A stretch of 38,686 nucleotides of DNA from Bacteroides sp. (lineage in GTDB: Bacteria; Bacteroidota; Bacteroidia; Bacteroidales; Bacteroidaceae): NCBI GenBank assembly GCA_019414725.1, contig DXLM01000024.1, positions 1-38,686 of the forward strand, read 5' to 3'. The position numbers and the translations under genes were made by a program. Each line of letters begins with the position of its first letter. Position 1 is the stretch's first letter. Of this stretch, positions 1 to 7,182 are shown piece by piece. The notes under the pieces are model-generated. The model saw only the letters and a list, made by a program, of their open reading frames with translations. It did no database searches and had not been told where the DNA came from.

Positions 1-62
1 GGAAAATCCGCTGACCCTAACTCACTTGGTTAAACCAAAGGTAAACCGCCCCATTCGGAGAA

Positions 63-93
63 TAAAAAAAAGAGCTACATTTTACCGTAACTC
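63..93 (-). terminator. Intrinsic terminator of tRNA-Pro
   Basis: Read on the minus strand, GAGTTAC (93-87) and GTAGCTC (78-72) form a 7-bp stem with one G-U pair, followed directly by a run of T (positions 71-64 are A on the plus strand). It lies 16 nt past the tRNA 3' end, as expected for a monocistronic tRNA unit. Confidence 0.7.
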
Positions 94-108
94 CTTGACT
101 CTCATCCG

Positions 109-183
109 TCGGGGTAGCGGGATTCGAACCCACGACCCCCTGCTCCCAAAGCAGGTGCGCTAACCGGACTGCGCTACACCCCG
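109..183 (-). tRNA. tRNA-Pro (anticodon TGG)
   Basis: The minus strand reads as a complete cloverleaf. The acceptor arms are CGGGGTG (183-177) and TACCCCG (116-110), followed by discriminator A at 109. The anticodon arm is CCTGC-TTTGGGA-GCAGG, which puts anticodon TGG in the loop, and the T-arm contains GGTTCGAATCC. TGG reads proline codon CCA and, by wobble, other CCN codons. CCA is not encoded (ACGG follows), so the 3' end must be added after transcription. A TAnnTTTG promoter lies upstream and a terminator hairpin downstream, so this is a one-gene unit. Confidence 0.96.
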
Positions 184-228
184 AATCTTTTTTTATTTTT
201 TCAATCGCTTTATCTCTCAAAAGCGATG

Positions 229-236
229 CAAAGGTA
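229..236 (-). promoter_or_regulatory. Promoter -7 element for tRNA-Pro
   Basis: The minus strand reads TACCTTTG, an exact TAnnTTTG Bacteroidales -7 element, 46 nt before the tRNA 5' end. The interval to the tRNA contains a short AATCGCTTT/AAAGCGAT inverted repeat in the leader. No clear -33 TTG was found. Confidence 0.6.
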
Positions 237-343
237 CGGCTTTTTTTTATATATGCAAATATTTAAAGCGATTTTTTTTCTACTTTTTTTCGCATTATTA
301 CTTATCAAATTATAAATCAAAACATTAACCTTAAAACTTTTTT

Positions 344-1675
344 TTATCCGCAACAAAGAAATTTCAGTGTAAAACAACTCCCCTTTCCGATTTCACTACT
401 CGCCGAGATACTTCCACCATGTAAATTCATAATTTGTTTGCATAAACTGAGTCCTATACCACTACCTGTTGGCTTCGTTGTAAAAAAAGGAACAAAGATT
501 TTATCCAATACTTCTGGAAGAATGCCACTACCATTATCACAGACAGAAAGGAAAAATAGATGTTTTTCTAAATCACAATGTGTGCTAATGATAACTTCGG
601 GATAGATTTGCTCTACACAAGCCTCACCTGCATTCTTTAGTAAATTGATTAATACTTGTTCTATCTGTGAACGATCCAGCATCAGTGTCGTTTCTGGGTT
701 TTCTACTTTATATATATATTGTATGTTTTTATTAGGAAACAGTTTTTTCATATCACTCAGTAAATCACCTATATTTACTGGAGCCAGTATCGGAACAGAC
801 AGACGAGAAAGTTTACGATAGTTTTCCACAAAATTCAGCAACCCTTTACTTCTTCTATGAATAGTCTGCATCCCTTGCAACATGATATTGTAATCTCTCT
901 CATTCATACCATTTTGTACAGCACGCTCACTTAATGTTTCACTTAATGAAATAATGGGCGCAATGGAGTTCATTATTTCATGAGTGAGTACACGAATCAG
1001 CTTCTGCCATGCTTCCATCTCATTTTCCTCCAATACAGCATGGATATTCTTTAAATTAACCAACCGGAGTTCCGTACCATGTTGAGCGGAATATTCAGAT
1101 ACCGTAACAGCCAATTCTTGTATAATATCTCCTTTATGTATTCGTACTGTTTTAATTTCTCCAGGCTGTAATGACAGGATAATAGTAGGAAAATCAGAAT
1201 TTAACAGAGCCAATTCCCTGACAGAATGAATACGATAACCGCACAAATCCTGCATGGCTGCCCGGTTCATCCAATGTATATTGCACTGACTATCTACTAC
1301 CAGCAAACTGCTGTCAACAGTATTCAATAATGTTTCATAATATTGATATCGCTCTTCATTCTCGGACAACCGAGTACGGAATTCAGCAACAACATTATTT
1401 ATTTCTTGTGCCAATCGTTGTTCTGTACGAGTTTTGTGCTGGGTAGAAAAACTCAAAGAGAAATCTGCATAACGAATACCTTCTATCATTCGCGATATCA
1501 TACGGGTCGTTTTATACTGCCACTGACAGATATAAATGATAATACCTGCCATAATCATCAGCGAAAAAAACAAGCAAAAATAGAGCGAATGTTGATAAAA
1601 GAGATATGCAGCTATAGCTACTACCCCCATTAATAACATACAAGCTATCATCCGTAAAGTTTGTAAACGACTCAT
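344..1675 (-). CDS. NtrY-like sensor histidine kinase with two membrane segments
   Basis: This is the sensor of a two-component pair. The 443-residue protein has two hydrophobic segments (about 10-27 and 31-51) joined by only a few residues, so there is almost no periplasmic domain. A HAMP-like or linker stretch (about 55-105) is followed by a PAS-like domain (about 110-215). The H-box has LTHEIMNSIAP with phospho-acceptor H232. The ATPase domain has the N-box LLKNAGEA (N348), DNGSG (380-384), a PFFTTKP lid segment and GSGIGLS (404-410). The ATG overlaps the stop of the upstream regulator gene by 4 nt, implying translational coupling. The HEIMN H-box and the NtrC-type partner place it near the NtrY/NtrB kinases. 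The lack of a sensor ectodomain suggests it reads a membrane or transporter signal (inference). All catalytic motifs look intact. Confidence 0.93.
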   Translation of the reverse strand: MSRLQTLRMIACMLLMGVVAIAAYLFYQHSLYFCLFFSLMIMAGIIIYICQWQYKTTRMISRMIEGIRYADFSLSFSTQHKTRTEQRLAQEINNVVAEFRTRLSENEERYQYYETLLNTVDSSLLVVDSQCNIHWMNRAAMQDLCGYRIHSVRELALLNSDFPTIILSLQPGEIKTVRIHKGDIIQELAVTVSEYSAQHGTELRLVNLKNIHAVLEENEMEAWQKLIRVLTHEIMNSIAPIISLSETLSERAVQNGMNERDYNIMLQGMQTIHRRSKGLLNFVENYRKLSRLSVPILAPVNIGDLLSDMKKLFPNKNIQYIYKVENPETTLMLDRSQIEQVLINLLKNAGEACVEQIYPEVIISTHCDLEKHLFFLSVCDNGSGILPEVLDKIFVPFFTTKPTGSGIGLSLCKQIMNLHGGSISASSEIGKGSCFTLKFLCCG

Positions 1676-3039
1676 AACCCTAATTTTTCAAGTTTCCGAT
1701 AAAGAGCGTAACGGGTAATCCCCAAATATTCCGCTGCACGACTCAAGTTCCCTTCGCTGCGTTTCATAGCACGTTCTATGGCATTGCGTTCTAATTGTTC
1801 CAAGTTCAGTATCTCATCCGTATTCACCCTCTTCTCGAGTTGTGGCTGCAACATGAAATTTGCAGGCTTTAACAATGGCGAGTCCGAAAGAATAATTGCC
1901 CGTTCTATGGCATGCTGCAATTCGCGGACATTACCCGGCCAATGGTAACGCATGAGTTTCTGCTTGGCTTCGCGGCTCAGTCCGTTTATCTCTTTCTTAT
2001 ATTTATGAGTATACCGTTGTAAGAAATAATCAGCCAGTAAGAGAACATCCTCTCCCCTTTCCCGCAATGGAGGAATAGTAATCTCAATCGTATTGATACG
2101 ATACAACAGGTCTTGACGGAAATTACCCTCCTCCACCAATTCTCGGATATTTACATTTGTTGCGCTTATCAACCGAACATCAATAGGAATTATATCCGTT
2201 GCTCCCAAACGTGAAATCTGCCGTTTTTCTATGGCTGTTAGTAATTTGGCCTGCATAGGTAATGACAAATTCCCTATTTCATCCAAAAAAAGCGTTCCTC
2301 CTGATGCCACCTCCATACGTCCCGCCTTTGCTTTGCGGGCATCTGTAAAAGCCCCTTTTTCATAGCCGAACAATTCACTTTCGAATAATGATTCAGGTAT
2401 GCTCCCCAAGTCAATCGTTATAAAAGGACATTCACGACGAGGAGAAAAATAACGTAGAGAACGGGCCACCAAATCTTTACCGGTTCCATTTTCACCCAAT
2501 ATCAAAATATTAGCATCAGTATCCGATAATTTCCGAATAGTATCAAAAACCTCTCGCATAGGCGCTGAGTGACCTATCATTTGAGGCATCTCTTCATCCT
2601 GCGCGCTCAATGCTACAACTTGTTCTTTCAGTTGCCTGACCTCTTTACGAGAATCACGAAGTTTGATAGCCGATGAAAGCGTAGCAAGTAGTTTTTCTTT
2701 TTCCCAAGGTTTGGGAATAAAGTCAATAGCTCCAGCCTTAATGGCCCGTACTGCTTTATCTGTATCCGCATAAGCAGTCATAAACAAGACAATAGCCTGC
2801 GGATCTAACTTTAGTATCTGCTCTAAACAATCGAATCCTTCCTGCCCGCTGATAGCATCCCGACGAAAATTCATATCAAGCAGAATAACATCAGGTTGAA
2901 AAGTAGTCATGAAATGCTCAATACGAGTCGGTTGAGTAGTAACTTTTATTTTTTCCACGTAGGGATCCAATAAAAGGTTTAGTGCAAAAAGCACGTCCTC
3001 ATTATCATCTATAATCAATATTTTTCCTTTTGCATTCAT
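1672..3039 (-). CDS. NtrC-family sigma-54-dependent response regulator
   Basis: This 455-residue bacterial enhancer-binding protein activates RpoN promoters by ATP-driven remodelling. The receiver domain (1-125) has acidic residues D11-D12, phospho-acceptor D55, T88 and K110. The AAA+ domain (about 153-390) has Walker A GENGTGKD (182-189), the sigma-54-contact loop GAFTDA (229-234), Walker B LFLDEIG (250-256) and WPGN (367-370). A Fis-type helix-turn-helix occupies about 428-450 (NLSRAAEYLGITRYALYRKL). It is the first gene of a two-gene operon with the kinase (4-nt overlap). The divergent region upstream carries two phased dyads and a -24/-12 promoter facing the export operon, which is therefore the expected target (inference). 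All motifs needed for sigma-54 activation are present. Confidence 0.96.
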   Translation of the reverse strand: MNAKGKILIIDDNEDVLFALNLLLDPYVEKIKVTTQPTRIEHFMTTFQPDVILLDMNFRRDAISGQEGFDCLEQILKLDPQAIVLFMTAYADTDKAVRAIKAGAIDFIPKPWEKEKLLATLSSAIKLRDSRKEVRQLKEQVVALSAQDEEMPQMIGHSAPMREVFDTIRKLSDTDANILILGENGTGKDLVARSLRYFSPRRECPFITIDLGSIPESLFESELFGYEKGAFTDARKAKAGRMEVASGGTLFLDEIGNLSLPMQAKLLTAIEKRQISRLGATDIIPIDVRLISATNVNIRELVEEGNFRQDLLYRINTIEITIPPLRERGEDVLLLADYFLQRYTHKYKKEINGLSREAKQKLMRYHWPGNVRELQHAIERAIILSDSPLLKPANFMLQPQLEKRVNTDEILNLEQLERNAIERAMKRSEGNLSRAAEYLGITRYALYRKLEKLGL

Positions 3040-3097
3040 TATTTTATCCTCAATATATCTTGTTATACGAATAAAAGATTTTCTATCCGCTTTTTTG

Positions 3098-3105
3098 CAA
3101 AGATA
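3098..3105 (-). promoter_or_regulatory. Promoter -7 element for the regulator-kinase operon
   Basis: The minus strand reads TATCTTTG, an exact TAnnTTTG match, 58 nt before the regulator ATG. This suggests housekeeping-sigma transcription of the sensor pair, in contrast to the divergent sigma-54 promoter. No convincing -33 TTG was seen. Confidence 0.55.
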
Positions 3106-3125
3106 TTGTTTTTTTTAATGTGTTG

Positions 3126-3166
3126 TCTGTGCGGATACGCACTATTTTTGTGCGTATCCGCACAGA
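3126..3166. promoter_or_regulatory. Tandem activator-binding dyads (enhancer)
   Basis: A perfect 17-bp inverted repeat (3126-3142 and 3150-3166) is separated by 7 nt. Each arm is itself a dyad: GTGCG-GATA-CGCAC (3129-3142) and GTGCG-TATC-CGCAC (3150-3163). The dyad centres are 21 bp apart, or two helical turns, so two dimers would bind the same DNA face. The downstream centre lies about 65 bp upstream of the -24 element, a typical enhancer distance. It is probably bound by the NtrC-type regulator encoded next door (inference). Confidence 0.8.
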
Positions 3167-3219
3167 GACATCATTATCTTTTATCCCACAAAAAACTGGT
3201 AAACAAAGAGATAAGATAA

Positions 3220-3235
3220 TGGCACGCTATTTGAT
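3220..3235 (+). promoter_or_regulatory. Sigma-54 (-24/-12) promoter of the export operon
   Basis: TGGCACG-CTAT-TTGAT matches the RpoN consensus TGGCACG-N4-TTGCW with a perfect -24 block. The -12 GC is GA here, and the spacing GG-N10-GA is exact. Transcription would begin near 3246, giving a leader of about 17 nt before the ATG at 3263. Confidence 0.8.
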
Positions 3236-3262
3236 TAGTCTACAATACTAATATATTAAGTT

Positions 3263-4186
3263 ATGAAAAAAAAATCAGTAATAGCTATCAATTTATGCCT
3301 TATAGCAAGCATAGTAACTCTATTCGGCAATAAGATCTATATGCTTTATATAGGTGACTGCCATCAATTGTGGGAAGAAGCACAAACTCACTATGTTAAT
3401 CGACAATATGAAAAAGCACGCGAGTTATTAGAAAAGATAGCTCGCATTGATACGGCCCATCATGCCCAATATCTGACAGGCGATATGTATTTAAAAGGCT
3501 TAGGAGGTGAAATTGATTATGATAAGGCTTTGAAACTTTTTCATCAATCGGCAGCGGGCGGAAACACGTATGCTGAAAACAATATAGGCTTTATGTACAC
3601 ATATGGTTTGGGAGTCACTAAGGATTACAGCCAAGCTTTCAAATGGTTGAACAAAGCTGCCACTCAAGGAAATCCAGAAGCTCAAATTGGTATGGGGAGC
3701 CTTTATAAAAACGGTTGGGGAGTACGTAAGGATTGTTACATTGCTATGACTTGGTACCTACGTTCTGTAGCTCATGGTAATACGGACGCCATGAACAATA
3801 TCGGTTATTTATATAAAAACGGACTTGGGGTTCCCCAAGACTTTGAAGAAGCTTATTTTTGGTTTAAAAAAGCAGCAGATAAGAATAATCCGATAGCTCA
3901 ATATAATATAGGAAATATGTATTGTTATGGCGAAGGAATGGAAAAAGACTTTGCTAAAGGAGTCGAGTGGCTGACCAAAGCTGCTTTACAGGGGAATGCT
4001 CCTGCACAATACAACCTAGGACGCATGTATCAGTGGGGCAAAGGCGTAGAAAAAGACTTACAACAAGCCCGGTTCTGGTTCCAAAAAGCTATAGACAACG
4101 GTCATGAAAAAGCAAAGGAAGCATTAAGCAAAATAAAAAGCGACTTATCCAAAGAAGACACCGAAGACCCACTCCTGTTCACCTAA
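3263..4186 (+). CDS. Membrane-anchored Sel1-like repeat protein
   Basis: The 307-residue protein starts with a short basic N-terminus and one hydrophobic segment (about 6-29) that reads as a signal anchor. After a short TPR-like stretch (LWEEAQTHYVNRQYEKARELL), about six 36-residue Sel1 repeats run from about residue 70 to 290, with recurring A-x-x-x-x-G-x-M/L-Y-x-x-G-x-G-V-x-K-D and A-F-x-W-x-x-K-A-A signatures. Sel1 repeats form alpha-alpha solenoids that bind other proteins; no catalytic residues are expected. It is the first gene behind the sigma-54 promoter and lies 46 nt before the TolC-like gene, so it probably serves the export system as an assembly or adaptor factor on the periplasmic side (inference). 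A specific function cannot be read from the sequence. Confidence 0.85.
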   Translation: MKKKSVIAINLCLIASIVTLFGNKIYMLYIGDCHQLWEEAQTHYVNRQYEKARELLEKIARIDTAHHAQYLTGDMYLKGLGGEIDYDKALKLFHQSAAGGNTYAENNIGFMYTYGLGVTKDYSQAFKWLNKAATQGNPEAQIGMGSLYKNGWGVRKDCYIAMTWYLRSVAHGNTDAMNNIGYLYKNGLGVPQDFEEAYFWFKKAADKNNPIAQYNIGNMYCYGEGMEKDFAKGVEWLTKAALQGNAPAQYNLGRMYQWGKGVEKDLQQARFWFQKAIDNGHEKAKEALSKIKSDLSKEDTEDPLLFT

Positions 4187-4232
4187 CTATAAGCCAAAAG
4201 TACTATAGGTATAAAGACATAAAAAAACGAAC

Positions 4233-5702
4233 ATGAAACTATATTGTATTATAGCACTTTCTCTTCTGCTTCGCCCGGAAACAGCCACAGCACAACAAGA
4301 AGAATCAATAACATTGAGTTTGCAACAAGCTATTGAAATAGCACAAGAAAACTCACCGGAAGCACAAGCTGCCCGTCATACCTATCGGGCAGCTTATTGG
4401 AACTACCGTTTTTTCCGGGCGAATTATCTTCCCTCCGTCACATTAACTTCATCTCCTACCCTAAATCGGGAGATAAACAAGATTACCCAACCGGATGGAA
4501 CAAATCAATTTATCCAGCAAGACCAGTTAAGCACAGATCTCAGCCTTAAAATAAATCAAAATATATGGTTTACCGGTGGCAGCTTGTTTGTAAAAACTAC
4601 CACCCAACGCATTGATGAATTTGAAGATAATCATACAGCGTATAACACCCAACCCATAGTAATAGGTTACGAGCAGCAACTTTTTGGATATAATTCTTTA
4701 AAATGGGATCACCGTATCGAACCCCTTCGCTACCGGGAAGCCCGTAAAGCATATGCAGAAGCATTGGAACTTGTAGCCTCAGAAACCAGCACTCTTTTCT
4801 TCAACCTGGCAACTGCACAAACTAATCTTGACATAGCCGCCTACAACTATGCTTCTGCCGATACTTTATACAGGTATGCCGAGGGAAGATATAATATAGG
4901 AACCATAACTGAAAACGAAATGCTACAGCTGGAAATAAACAAACTGACAGAAGAAACCAATATGATGAATGCCCGCATCGAAGTAGAAGACCAAATGCAA
5001 ACACTCCGTTCCTTCCTTGGCATTAATCGGGAAATAAATTTACAAGTTGTTCCGGAAGACAGCATTCCTCAACTCGAAATCCCTTTACAAAAAGCATTAC
5101 AACTGGCATTCAAAAACAGTCCCGATCCTGACACTTATAAACGCAAACAATTAGAAAGCCGCAGCGCATTAGCTTCTGCAAAAGCCAATGCAGGTTTGAA
5201 AGCCGACCTGTATGTACAATTCGGGCTTTCTCAAACCGGAAATAAATTTGCAGATTCTTACCGAAACCCCATGAACCAACAATATGCCAGTATTGGTATT
5301 TCTTTACCTATCCTGGATTGGGGTCGTGGAAAAGGACGCGTTCGTGTAGCTCGTTCCAATGTAGACTTAGTAGATACACAGGCTGAACAGGGAATGAAAG
5401 ATTTTGAATTGAATGTATGTAAAATGGTCCGTCAATTCAATCTTCAAGCATACCGTGTAGCAGTAGCCGCCAAGACGGACAAGACGGCCGACCGGCGCCA
5501 CGATGTAGCACGTCGGCTTTATATCTTAGGAAAATCGACAATTCTGGACCTCAATGCCGCCATTACAGAAAAAGATACCGCACGGAGAAATTATATAACA
5601 GCTTTGAAAACTTATTGGAGTCTGTATTATGGTATTAGAAGTATGACGGGATATGATTTCCTCAGAAAAGCAGAGATTTCATGTACTATACCTAAACCTT
5701 AA
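4233..5702 (+). CDS. TolC-family outer-membrane efflux protein
   Basis: The 489-residue protein has a Sec signal peptide (about 1-20, likely cleaved after TATA before QQEE). Two outer-membrane-efflux (OEP) repeats follow, about 28-225 and 275-470. Each begins with the characteristic ITLSLQQAIEIAQENSPEAQAAR-type helix (second copy IPLQKALQLAFKNSPD). The long amphipathic helices rich in Ala and Gln and the ISLPILDWGRGKGRVRVA segment are typical of the family. TolC proteins trimerise into the outer-membrane channel-tunnel of tripartite pumps. The membrane-fusion protein follows by 84 nt and the permeases come next, so this is the exit duct of the same machine. The substrate is unknown. Confidence 0.93.
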   Translation: MKLYCIIALSLLLRPETATAQQEESITLSLQQAIEIAQENSPEAQAARHTYRAAYWNYRFFRANYLPSVTLTSSPTLNREINKITQPDGTNQFIQQDQLSTDLSLKINQNIWFTGGSLFVKTTTQRIDEFEDNHTAYNTQPIVIGYEQQLFGYNSLKWDHRIEPLRYREARKAYAEALELVASETSTLFFNLATAQTNLDIAAYNYASADTLYRYAEGRYNIGTITENEMLQLEINKLTEETNMMNARIEVEDQMQTLRSFLGINREINLQVVPEDSIPQLEIPLQKALQLAFKNSPDPDTYKRKQLESRSALASAKANAGLKADLYVQFGLSQTGNKFADSYRNPMNQQYASIGISLPILDWGRGKGRVRVARSNVDLVDTQAEQGMKDFELNVCKMVRQFNLQAYRVAVAAKTDKTADRRHDVARRLYILGKSTILDLNAAITEKDTARRNYITALKTYWSLYYGIRSMTGYDFLRKAEISCTIPKP

Positions 5703-5786
5703 CTACACGGCAGATATAAATAATCTTTGTATTATCGCCATACTTAAAAAAGAAATAAAAAAAATTATATCAAAAAACATAAACTA

Positions 5787-7037
5787 ATGGATATAAAAAT
5801 TGAAAAGAAACCGTGGTACATCCGCTATCGCTACTATATGATAGCTGCACTGGCCTTCATTATCTTCCTTATCTATGTGATAAGCCTTTCATTAGGTCCT
5901 CGCAAGCTGCGTATCGAAACAGACAACATTCAGATAGCCGAAGTAAAAGACGACAAATTTATGGAGTATGTAGATGTGGAAGGACTGGTGCAACCCATTC
6001 TTACCATCAAAGTAAATACTCGTGAAGCCGGCAGTGTAGACCGCATTGTTGGAGAAGAAGGGAATATGATGAAACAAGGTGACACCTTGTTGATATTGAC
6101 TAATCCGGATCTGATTCGTTCCATTGAAGACCAACGTGACGAATGGGAAAAACAACGAATCACCTATAAAGAGAAAGAGATAGAAATGGAACAAAAGAGT
6201 CTGACACTGAAGCAACAGACATTACAGGCACAATATGAGATGGAACGACTGCGCAAGAGCTTCGGACTGGACAAAGAGGAATTCAAAATGGGAATTAAGA
6301 GCAAGGCTGAGCTTCAAGTATCTGAAGATGAATATAAGTATAAACTGAAAAATACGGCATTACAAATGGAAAGCCTGAAACATGATTCATCCGTAACCCT
6401 TATCCGCAAAGAATTATTGAAAAATGATCTGGAACGTGAAAGCAAAAAACTGAAACGTGCGGAAGAACGGTTGGAGGATTTGATAATAAAAGCTCCGATT
6501 GGCGGCCAACTAAGTTTTGTGAAAGTAACTCCCGGCCAACAGGTTGCTTCGGGAGAAAGTATAGCTGAAATAAAAGTGCTGGATCAATATAAAATTCATA
6601 CTTCTTTAAGTGAATATTACATTGACCGCATCACAACAGGTCTTCCGGCTACCGTAAACTATCAAGGGAAACGCTACCCCCTGAGAATTACTAAAGTAGT
6701 TCCTGAGGTAAAAGACCGTATGTTTGATGTAGATTTGGTATTTACCGGAGAAATGCCCGAGAATGTCCGTGTAGGAAAGAGCTTCCGGGTACAAATAGAA
6801 TTGGGCCAACCCGAACAAGCTATAGTTATCCCACGTGGAAATTTCTACCAGTCTACTGGAGGACAATGGATTTACAAAATAAACCCATCAAAAACAAAAG
6901 CTGTAAAAGTTCCATTGAATATAGGACGCCAAAACCCGCTTCAATATGAAATCACTGAAGGTTTACAGCCTGGAGAATTTGTAATTATCACAGGATATGA
7001 TACCTTTGGTGACGCAGAAGAATTGATATTAAAATAA
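5787..7037 (+). CDS. HlyD/AcrA-family periplasmic adaptor (membrane fusion protein)
   Basis: The 416-residue protein has a cytoplasmic basic start and one membrane anchor (about 17-36). The first half of the lipoyl-like domain is around 60-105 (VEGLVQPILTIKV, GEEGNMMKQGDTLL). A long charged coiled-coil hairpin follows (about 115-230), then the second lipoyl half (APIGGQLSFVKVTPGQQVASGE, about 235-256). The remainder is beta-barrel and membrane-proximal domains ending with GEFVIITGYDTF. Such adaptors bridge an inner-membrane transporter and TolC. The stop is 10 nt before the first permease, which implies one transcript. Anchoring by a transmembrane helix rather than a lipid is like MacA. An AATCTTTG string at 5724-5731 resembles a -7 element but lacks the T of TAnnTTTG. 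Confidence 0.93.
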   Translation: MDIKIEKKPWYIRYRYYMIAALAFIIFLIYVISLSLGPRKLRIETDNIQIAEVKDDKFMEYVDVEGLVQPILTIKVNTREAGSVDRIVGEEGNMMKQGDTLLILTNPDLIRSIEDQRDEWEKQRITYKEKEIEMEQKSLTLKQQTLQAQYEMERLRKSFGLDKEEFKMGIKSKAELQVSEDEYKYKLKNTALQMESLKHDSSVTLIRKELLKNDLERESKKLKRAEERLEDLIIKAPIGGQLSFVKVTPGQQVASGESIAEIKVLDQYKIHTSLSEYYIDRITTGLPATVNYQGKRYPLRITKVVPEVKDRMFDVDLVFTGEMPENVRVGKSFRVQIELGQPEQAIVIPRGNFYQSTGGQWIYKINPSKTKAVKVPLNIGRQNPLQYEITEGLQPGEFVIITGYDTFGDAEELILK

Positions 7038-7047
7038 AACATGCAAC

Positions 7048-7182
7048 ATGAAAACTTTGAAATATGCCTGGCGCTTCTTAATGCGTTCTAAATCGTATAC
7101 TATCATTAATTTGCTAGGACTGGCTTTCAGTCTGGCATGCAGCATCATCTTGATGCGATATATCCATAGGGAACTGACGGTG
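7048..7182 (+). repeat. Near-identical 135-bp gene start, copy A
   Basis: The first 45 codons of permease 1 match the start of permease 2 (9458-9592) with about 9 differences by eye, including identical runs of about 35 nt. Immediately downstream the two genes diverge strongly. This points to gene conversion or a recombination-conserved segment rather than uniform divergence. Confidence 0.85.

Noticed and set aside
17..220. 67-codon minus-strand open frame across the tRNA-Pro gene
   Set aside because: It reads through the tRNA and its terminator; the protein-like string is the tRNA sequence translated.
5724..5731. AATCTTTG before the HlyD-like gene as an internal promoter
   Set aside because: The first base does not match TAnnTTTG and no -33 element is visible; the gene is well explained by the upstream sigma-54 promoter.
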